Source: JBBPYR01 sp038199755 (GTDB lineage: Bacteria; Chloroflexota; Ktedonobacteria; Ktedonobacterales; Ktedonobacteraceae). Taken from it: 11,332 nt of DNA. The stretch lies in NCBI GenBank assembly GCA_038199755.1, contig JBBPYR010000019.1, positions 1-11,332 of the forward strand, read 5' to 3'. Below are positions 7,148 through 11,332 of this stretch, piece after piece. Numbering within the stretch: position 1 is the first letter of the stretch; every line of letters starts with the position of its first letter. The notes beneath the pieces are model-generated. The model saw only the letters and a program-made list of their open reading frames with translations. It did not search any database and was not told where the DNA came from. Made by a program: the position numbers and the translations under genes.

Positions 7148-7804
7148 TTATACCTTTTTCAAGATGGCTCTAGCGGGTGCCCCCTCGCTACCCATCATTT
7201 TGATCGGGAGGCAGATCAGGTCGTACGCGCCTGCTTGCACCGATGCGAGGTTGAGTCCTTCAATAATCCAAATGCCCGCACCGAGTAGGGCATGATGGGT
7301 TTCGGGGCCATCTTTGTAGAAGCCACCCACGGAAAGATAATCCACGCCGACTGTTTGTATTTGCAGTTTTGCCAAGTATTGTGCCGCTTCTTGCGAGATG
7401 TACACAAACTCTTTGACAAAGGTGTATGGTTGCCAATATTGTGTGGAATTGATGGTTTTGAAGAGGATACGCTCGCCAGGTTGAATGTTGTGCTGCTCCA
7501 ACTCGGCAGGTTTGATCGATTCCGTGTCGCCAATTTCGATGACACGCGCTCGCCCTAACGTCGCGCTTAGCGGCATGGTGTCGATGCTCTTGCCATCTTT
7601 GACGAAGTGGAGTGGTGCATCCATGTGGGTGCCAGTATGCACGCCCATCGACATTTTCGTGAGGTTGCACACATCGCCCTTGTTGATGTCCATGACGAAA
7701 TTGATTTGCACAGGTGGGTTATCCGGCCAGTGGACCATGCCATCGTGCAGTCCGACCGAAACGTCAATCCAGTTGTCCGCAGAAAATTGTGCATCTTGTG
7801 ACAT
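7148..7804 (-). CDS. Cyclase family (KynB-like) metal-dependent hydrolase, putative arylformamidase
   Basis: The 218-residue product has the usual length of the cyclase/kynurenine formamidase family. Metal-binding and catalytic residues fit: H56, H60 and D62 in HTGTHMDAPLHF, H66 close by, and the C-terminal pair H170 and E182 spaced 12 apart, as in KynB. The early H25-W26-P27-D28 resembles the family's substrate-pocket W-P segment. Such enzymes hydrolyse amides or lactones, for instance N-formylkynurenine, and are cytosolic. No kynA or kynU homologue lies nearby, so tryptophan degradation is only one option; isatin-hydrolase-like or other amidohydrolase activity is equally possible. GAGGAG (7815-7820) lies 10 nt before the ATG. 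The gene begins 25 nt after the stop of the small upstream membrane ORF and is followed 116 nt later by the lipoprotein gene. Confidence 0.88.
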   Translation of the reverse strand: MSQDAQFSADNWIDVSVGLHDGMVHWPDNPPVQINFVMDINKGDVCNLTKMSMGVHTGTHMDAPLHFVKDGKSIDTMPLSATLGRARVIEIGDTESIKPAELEQHNIQPGERILFKTINSTQYWQPYTFVKEFVYISQEAAQYLAKLQIQTVGVDYLSVGGFYKDGPETHHALLGAGIWIIEGLNLASVQAGAYDLICLPIKMMGSEGAPARAILKKV

Positions 7805-7829
7805 GCTAGTGTTGCTCCTCTTCTAAATC

Positions 7830-8143
7830 TTATACACTTTGCTCAAATCTTCTCAAGTATTCTGTGAGTAAGAAAAAAGTTCCCGCTAATGAGAATATAG
7901 CGGCTATGAGTAGTACGCGTTCTTGAATTGGTCTTTGAATAATAAGGCCGAGCGAAACGTTGAATTGAAATAGCACAAGCAAAATTGCTACTAGCTGAGA
8001 GCCGAAGAATATTCCAAATACATAAATGATATTAAAAGAGTAAAACGCTTTCCAAAGGGAGTTTTTATGCCTTTTATAAAGATACGCTTCCCAGGTAAGG
8101 TCGGTTAAATGCTTTTTGGTATCTTACCGAGAAAAAAGTTCAC
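7830..8143 (-). pseudogene. Small two-helix membrane protein, start lost or read by a -1 frameshift
   Basis: On the minus strand, 97 codons from 8123 down to the TAA at 7830-7832 are open. They read like a real small membrane protein: a charged segment (DLTWEAYLYKRHKN), a hydrophobic helix (FYSFNIIYVFGIFFGS onward), a polar linker (IIQRPIQER) and a second helix (VLLIAAIFSLAGTFFLL), ending RRFEQSV. This frame has no ATG, GTG or TTG before the middle of helix 1. A GTG at 8143 opens an overlapping frame reading MNFFLGKIPK and stops at 8105. A single -1 shift on the A-run CCAAAAAG (8112-8119) joins the two into one 104-residue protein. It is therefore a decayed gene, a sequence error in a homopolymer, or a frameshifting gene. 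No good ribosome site precedes the GTG. I do not recognise a family. Confidence 0.45.
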
Positions 8144-8156
8144 CTGATCTTAAAGC

Positions 8157-8162
8157 AGTATA
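8157..8162 (-). promoter_or_regulatory. Possible -10 box for the minus-strand small ORF/cyclase transcript
   Basis: The minus strand reads TATACT here, 13 nt upstream of the GTG at 8143. No convincing -35 is visible at 16-18 nt spacing. If used, transcription would start about 7 nt before the GTG, making the mRNA nearly leaderless. Confidence 0.3.
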
Positions 8163-8188
8163 ACATAACCTCCAGTACAGGGTATACT
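8160..8188 (+). promoter_or_regulatory. Sigma70-type promoter of the alpha/beta hydrolase gene
   Basis: ATAACA (8160-8165, four of six consensus bases) and TATACT (8183-8188, five of six) are separated by 17 nt. The predicted start near 8195 leaves a leader of about 30 nt before ATG 8227. Confidence 0.55.
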
Positions 8189-8226
8189 ATAAAAAACGGT
8201 TGTTCAGTAGGATAGTGCGTAAAACC

Positions 8227-9249
8227 ATGCCAACACCTGTACTAATCATTCTTGCGGTTCTGCTGGCCCTGCTCATACTGCTTTTACTCGGTATGGGCTA
8301 TCAGCTTGTGGGCGGCATGTTGGATGATCGCGTGTATCCACCGCACGGCAAGCTGATTGATGTGGGTGGTTATCGCCTGCACCTCTTTGCTGAGGGCGAG
8401 GGAAGTCCAACAGTTGTGATGGATGCTGGTCTGGGGCACACTGCGCAAATCTGGAGTCTGGTGTTGCCAGAGGTGGCGAGCTTCACGCGGGCCTATGCAT
8501 ATGATCGCGCGGGCTATGGTTGGAGTGATAGCGGGCCGCAGCCGCGCACGAGCACGCAGATTGTCAAAGAACTCCATACATTGCTCACCAACGCGGGTAT
8601 CCCTGCACCTTACGTGCTGGTTGGACACTCGTTTGGTGGTCTGAACATGTACCTCTATGCGCTAGAATATCCCGCTGAGGTGGCGGGTCTGATTCTGGTA
8701 GATGCGCTTTCAAAAGATATCCTTACCGACAACCCCTATGAGTTGCGCTGGTTTATTTCTGTCAATCGCATCAAGTTTCGCATCCAATCGGTGCTCACGC
8801 GTCTGGGCCTCTTTCGCTTGTATATCCTGATTAGAGGCCCGTATGCGGCCATGACCTTTGTGAAAACCCTGCCACAGGCGGTGCAACGCCCATTGCTCAG
8901 TACCTTTATGCGCCGTACCTTTCACGCTGCGGCACTGGAAAGCAGTATGCTGGGCGAGAGTGTCAGGGAGGTCAACGCGTTGGCAAAGCAAAAACCGCCG
9001 CTCACTATTCCACTGACGGTGCTTGCCCATGGTATCCCGGATATGTTCGCGGGTCGCATGTCTGAGAAGGAGACGCAAGAGGGCGAGCAGCGTTGGCGCA
9101 GGCTTCAAACAGGGCTTGCTGGCCTTTCTACACAGGGCAAACTGGTTGTCGCGGAAAAGGGTGGGCATAAAATTCACATTGATGATCCCGCTTTGGTGAT
9201 TGAGACTATTCGCGAGATGGTGGAAGGGATACAAAAGGAAATACAATAA
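8227..9249 (+). CDS. Alpha/beta hydrolase with N-terminal transmembrane helix
   Basis: The 340-residue product begins with a transmembrane helix (about residues 4-22, rich in L/I/A/V), then a canonical alpha/beta-hydrolase fold. Typical family segments are GGYRLHLFAEG, the D-A-G-L-G-H turn after TVV, and YDRAGYGWSD. The nucleophile elbow is GHSFGG with S135, followed by GLILVDALS and the C-terminal GGHKIHIDDP with catalytic H314. The acidic triad member is not certain; D in VDALS and D in GIPDMF are candidates. The fold serves esterases, lipases, peptidases and C-C hydrolases, so no substrate can be named. Membrane anchoring suggests lipid or envelope-associated substrates. ATG 8227 is preferred over the in-frame TTG at 8200, which would lie about 5 nt after the predicted transcription start. 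AGGA at 8209-8212 is 14 nt from the ATG, a rather long spacing. No terminator with a U-run follows. Confidence 0.88.
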   Translation: MPTPVLIILAVLLALLILLLLGMGYQLVGGMLDDRVYPPHGKLIDVGGYRLHLFAEGEGSPTVVMDAGLGHTAQIWSLVLPEVASFTRAYAYDRAGYGWSDSGPQPRTSTQIVKELHTLLTNAGIPAPYVLVGHSFGGLNMYLYALEYPAEVAGLILVDALSKDILTDNPYELRWFISVNRIKFRIQSVLTRLGLFRLYILIRGPYAAMTFVKTLPQAVQRPLLSTFMRRTFHAAALESSMLGESVREVNALAKQKPPLTIPLTVLAHGIPDMFAGRMSEKETQEGEQRWRRLQTGLAGLSTQGKLVVAEKGGHKIHIDDPALVIETIREMVEGIQKEIQ

Positions 9250-9267
9250 TGCAAGGAGTAGCTTGAC

Positions 9268-9296
9268 TTGACGTGGCGCGAAAAAATGGGTATTAT
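9268..9296 (+). promoter_or_regulatory. Sigma70-type promoter upstream of the ABC-F leader
   Basis: TTGACG (9268-9273) and TATTAT (9291-9296) are separated by 17 nt, each matching five of six consensus bases. This is the best promoter in the window. Transcription should start near 9303, about 330 nt before the ABC-F start codon. Confidence 0.65.
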
Positions 9297-9302
9297 TCGT
9301 AC

Positions 9303-9389
9303 ATGAGTTACGACATACTGTGCCAGCAGAAACATTTGCTGGCTATCGATCACCCCAATAAACATATGTCACATGGTGTGGCCGCATAA
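9303..9389 (+). CDS. Possible 28-codon leader ORF upstream of the ABC-F gene
   Basis: ATG 9303 to TAA 9387-9389 encodes 28 residues (MSYDILCQQKHLL..., ending SHGVAA). The ATG falls at the predicted transcription start, so it would be translated, if at all, from a leaderless mRNA. There is no Shine-Dalgarno site. Hairpin 9323-9342 is inside it and hairpin 9381-9413 begins at its end, a geometry in which ribosome position could decide RNA folding. Coding status is inferred from position only. Confidence 0.25.
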   Translation: MSYDILCQQKHLLAIDHPNKHMSHGVAA

Positions 9390-9413
9390 GCCGGGCGCAA
9401 TGGCTTGTGCGGC
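9381..9413 (+). other. Strong RNA hairpin in the ABC-F leader
   Basis: GCCGCATAAGCC (9381-9392) and GGCTTGTGCGGC (9402-9413) pair over 12 positions, one of them a G-U wobble, around a 9-nt loop. No U-run follows, so it is not an ordinary terminator of the preceding hydrolase gene. Confidence 0.65.
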
Positions 9414-9615
9414 GGATAGTCGCGCCAGAATGACACGCTGATCTCGCTCTCATGCATCGCTGAGGGTGAGCTAGTTGCTTGTCTTGGTATGTGCAACTCT
9501 CCCCGCCTCTTTCATCTTCTTACCACGCTTCTCTTCTCTGCATAACCATTTGCCACCTGGCTTCCCTCTATGCTCTTCCCTTTTGCTGTCTTTTGAGTTT
9601 TGTTTTGTCTTGTGC

Positions 9616-9622
9616 AAGGAGA
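9616..9622 (+). promoter_or_regulatory. Ribosome binding site of the ABC-F gene
   Basis: AAGGAGA lies 9 nt before ATG 9632. It is the strongest Shine-Dalgarno site in the window. It settles the start against a longer in-frame reading from TTG 9479 that would add 51 unrelated residues. Confidence 0.8.
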
Positions 9623-9631
9623 GAAGTATCC

Positions 9632-11263
9632 ATGTTACTCGTGAATTTTTCAAAAATTTCCAAAGATTTTGGTGGCAATCCCATCTTTCAGGATGTTGAT
9701 TTAGAGTTGCTTGATGGCGAACGTATTGGCCTCGTGGGAGAAAATGGTAGCGGGAAATCGACCCTCTTTAAGCTGATTACTGGGCAAGAGGAGCCTACGA
9801 AGGGCGTGATTGCGCGCAAACGCAACCTGACGATTGGCTACCTGACACAGGAGGTCGAGGAGGCGATGCTGCATCAGACCGTGCTGGCAGCGGTCTCGGC
9901 CATCTCACCCGAACTCACGCCGCTGGAGAGACGCCTGCGTGAGCTTGAGGTACAGATGTCAGAGCCTGAGTTCGCGGCTGATGAGGACGTGATGGAGCGG
10001 GTGCTGGCGGAGTATAGCCATGCGCAGGAACGCTTTGACGCGCTCGGTGGTTATAGCGCAGGTCATCAGGCGGAGGCCGTCTTGAGTGGGCTTGGCTTCG
10101 CGCTTGATGAGTTTTCGCTTGAGGTAGGCGTGTTTAGTGGAGGCGAGAAGAAGCTGATCAATCTGGCGCGCATTCTGATCCAGATGCCTGATCTTCTCCT
10201 GCTGGATGAGCCGGACAACCACCTTGATATGCACGCCAAAGCCTGGCTAGAGGGCTACATTCAAAGTTATCCGGGGACGGTGCTGATTATATCGCATGAT
10301 CGTCACCTGCTTGATCGTACCGTCAAGAAGATTTTTCAGCTTGAGGATGGTGGCATTTCCATGTATGCGGGCAACTACACCTATTATGTCGCTGAACGCG
10401 AACGCCGCCTGTTGAAGCAGCAAGAACAGTATGCAGTGCAACAAGAGGAGATCAAACGCCTGGAACAGAGCATGCACCAGTTGAAAGAGTGGGCAAAGTT
10501 TAATTCCAAGTTCGCGGGCCGTGCGGAATATATGGCAAAGCGTGTCGAGAAGGCAAAACAGGAGGGGGTGGATAAACCAATTTTGGAGCGTGACCGTATT
10601 AAGGTGAATCTTGACGCGGAGCGCAGTGGCAAGAAGGTGTTGGAGATCAAAGGATTGAGTAAGGCCATTGATGGCTATACCCTCTTTGAGCCATTTGACC
10701 TGACGATCCTTTATGGCGAACGGGTTGGCATCGTCGGGGCCAATGGCAGCGGCAAGACAACGCTGCTCAAAACGATGCTGGGCCTCTTGCCAGCCACAAC
10801 TGGTAGTGCGAAGATTGGGGCGAGCGTTGTGGTCGGTTATTATGCCCAGGAGCAGGAGACGTTGCCGTTCCAGAGTACGCCTATTGATTTTGTGCGTCGT
10901 CTCAAGAACATGACGGAACCGCAGGCCATTTCTTTTTTGCGCGGCCTGCTCTTCTCGTTTGCTGACATTCACACACCCATCGGGCAATTGAGTGGTGGTG
11001 AGAAGAGTCGCTTGCAGTTGGCCCGCTTGAAGTTGACCGATGCGAACTTCCTGTTGTTGGACGAGCCCACCAACAATCTCGACATTGCCTCGACCGAGGT
11101 ACTGGAAGCAGGACTGGATGATTTTGAGGGTACGATCCTCACCATCTCGCATGATCGTTACTTTCTGGACAAGATCGTTGATACGATTGTCGAGATCGGC
11201 AGCGACAAAAAGGTGCGGGTCTATCCGGGGAACTTCTCGTATTACTATGAAAAAGCAGGCTAG
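9632..11263 (+). CDS. ABC-F family ATP-binding protein (ribosome-associated, duplicated ATPase)
   Basis: The 543-residue product has two ATP-binding cassettes in one chain and no membrane segment, the mark of ABC-F proteins. These act on the ribosome in translation or antibiotic protection. Cassette 1 has Walker A GENGSGKST (36-44), signature FSGGEKK (168-174) and Walker B LLLLDEP with E193, then SHDR. Cassette 2 has Walker A GANGSGKTT (369-377), signature LSGGEK (from S454) and LLLDEPTNNLD with catalytic E478, then SHDR. Between them, about residues 235-325 form the charged, helical ABC-F linker (ERERRLLKQQEQ... and AEYMAKRVEKAKQEG). Cassette 1 reads LDEPDNHLD instead of the usual LDEPTNHLD. 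The subfamily (housekeeping or resistance type) cannot be settled by eye; the regulated-looking leader favours a stress or antibiotic role. The length is normal for the family. Confidence 0.93.
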   Translation: MLLVNFSKISKDFGGNPIFQDVDLELLDGERIGLVGENGSGKSTLFKLITGQEEPTKGVIARKRNLTIGYLTQEVEEAMLHQTVLAAVSAISPELTPLERRLRELEVQMSEPEFAADEDVMERVLAEYSHAQERFDALGGYSAGHQAEAVLSGLGFALDEFSLEVGVFSGGEKKLINLARILIQMPDLLLLDEPDNHLDMHAKAWLEGYIQSYPGTVLIISHDRHLLDRTVKKIFQLEDGGISMYAGNYTYYVAERERRLLKQQEQYAVQQEEIKRLEQSMHQLKEWAKFNSKFAGRAEYMAKRVEKAKQEGVDKPILERDRIKVNLDAERSGKKVLEIKGLSKAIDGYTLFEPFDLTILYGERVGIVGANGSGKTTLLKTMLGLLPATTGSAKIGASVVVGYYAQEQETLPFQSTPIDFVRRLKNMTEPQAISFLRGLLFSFADIHTPIGQLSGGEKSRLQLARLKLTDANFLLLDEPTNNLDIASTEVLEAGLDDFEGTILTISHDRYFLDKIVDTIVEIGSDKKVRVYPGNFSYYYEKAG

Positions 11264-11332
11264 TAGGGATTGTCGCTGGTTGGTTTTTAAAAAGGATTAG
11301 CTGGGTTAAACCCCAAACCACAAAACCCAAAA
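11264..11332. other. Downstream flank of the ABC-F gene, low-complexity end
   Basis: The 69 bases after the ABC-F stop contain GGTTGGTTTTTAAAAAGG and a short inverted GGGTTAAACCC, then an A/C-only run to the edge (ACCCCAAACCACAAAACCC and AAAA). GGTTGGTTTTT could pair imperfectly with the later AAACCACAAAACC. A terminator may be forming here, but the window ends before this can be decided. Confidence 0.35.

Larger units (their letters stand above)
7805..8226. other. Intergenic region between the divergent cyclase and alpha/beta hydrolase genes
   Basis: Most of this stretch (7830-8143) is occupied by the broken small membrane ORF on the minus strand. The rest, 8144-8226, holds the divergent promoter region, with TATACT boxes on both strands, and the start region of the hydrolase gene. 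Confidence 0.6.
9303..9631 (+). promoter_or_regulatory. Structured 5' leader of the ABC-F gene, candidate attenuator
   Basis: This 329-nt stretch between the predicted transcription start and the ABC-F ATG holds three hairpins: 9323-9342, 6 bp; 9381-9413, 12 bp with one G-U pair; 9443-9470, 10 bp with two G-U pairs. It also holds three short ORFs at 9303-9389, 9489-9545 and 9570-9596, and a pyrimidine-rich part in which 87 of 110 bases at 9501-9610 are C or T. Long leaders with short ORFs and alternative hairpins are known upstream of several antibiotic-resistance ABC-F genes, where stalled ribosomes release attenuation. I do not see a clean terminator (stem plus U-run) just before the gene, so the mechanism is unproven. 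Confidence 0.4.

Noticed and set aside
9479..9631. In-frame N-terminal extension of the ABC-F protein from TTG 9479
   Set aside because: The added 51 residues come from the pyrimidine-rich leader, match nothing in ABC-F proteins, and would bypass the strong AAGGAGA site 9 nt before ATG 9632.
10247..11152. 301-codon minus-strand open frame opposite the ABC-F gene
   Set aside because: Antisense to conserved cassette and linker sequence. The product is leucine/glutamine-rich without recognisable motifs, explained by the codon usage of the plus-strand gene.
1..11332. tRNA, rRNA, CRISPR array, toxin-antitoxin or phage-defence module
   Set aside because: None was seen. There are no regularly spaced repeats, no cloverleaf-like T-loop sequence was noticed, and every larger gene is explained by other families.

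Overview
The window looks like chromosomal DNA from a Chloroflexota bacterium of the Ktedonobacteria type. The clues are a membrane-anchored S53 (sedolisin/kumamolisin) protease with C-terminal FAEG...EYL...ERPMYFN repeats, large secreted Asp-box proteins, T/P/A-rich lipoprotein linkers and roughly balanced base composition. This placement is inferred from gene content only; there is no rRNA or other phylogenetic marker. I see no tRNA, rRNA, CRISPR array, insertion sequence or phage gene.

Layout. (1) Bases 1-92 hold the C-terminal tail of a membrane protein cut by the window edge, possibly an MFS transporter. (2) Bases 262-2229 encode a secreted Asp-box beta-propeller protein, closed by a very long hairpin terminator at 2255-2319. 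(3) Bases 2505-5789 encode the S53 protease, with prodomain, catalytic core and four repeats of about 115 residues, closed by a perfect 18-bp hairpin plus T-run. (4) On the minus strand, read from right to left, lie a broken small two-helix membrane protein (8143-7830), a KynB-type metal-dependent cyclase/amidohydrolase (7804-7148) and a lipoprotein of unknown function (7031-5982). The first two are 25 nt apart and may share a transcript. (5) Divergent from these is a plus-strand alpha/beta hydrolase with an N-terminal membrane helix (8227-9249). (6) An ABC-F ATPase (9632-11263) is preceded by a leader of about 330 nt. The leader has a good sigma70-type promoter, three hairpins, several tiny ORFs and a pyrimidine-rich stretch, an architecture resembling attenuation leaders of antibiotic-resistance ABC-F genes.

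How the parts relate. The first two complete genes are exported and fit extracellular macromolecule handling, but a terminator separates them and there is no sign of one shared pathway. The cyclase and lipoprotein may be co-transcribed. The hydrolase and ABC-F genes each have their own recognisable promoter. The points most worth following are the ABC-F leader, the frameshifted small membrane protein with its divergent promoter region, and the unusual hairpin and 13-base matches around the propeller gene. No complete, clearly novel multigene system is evident.
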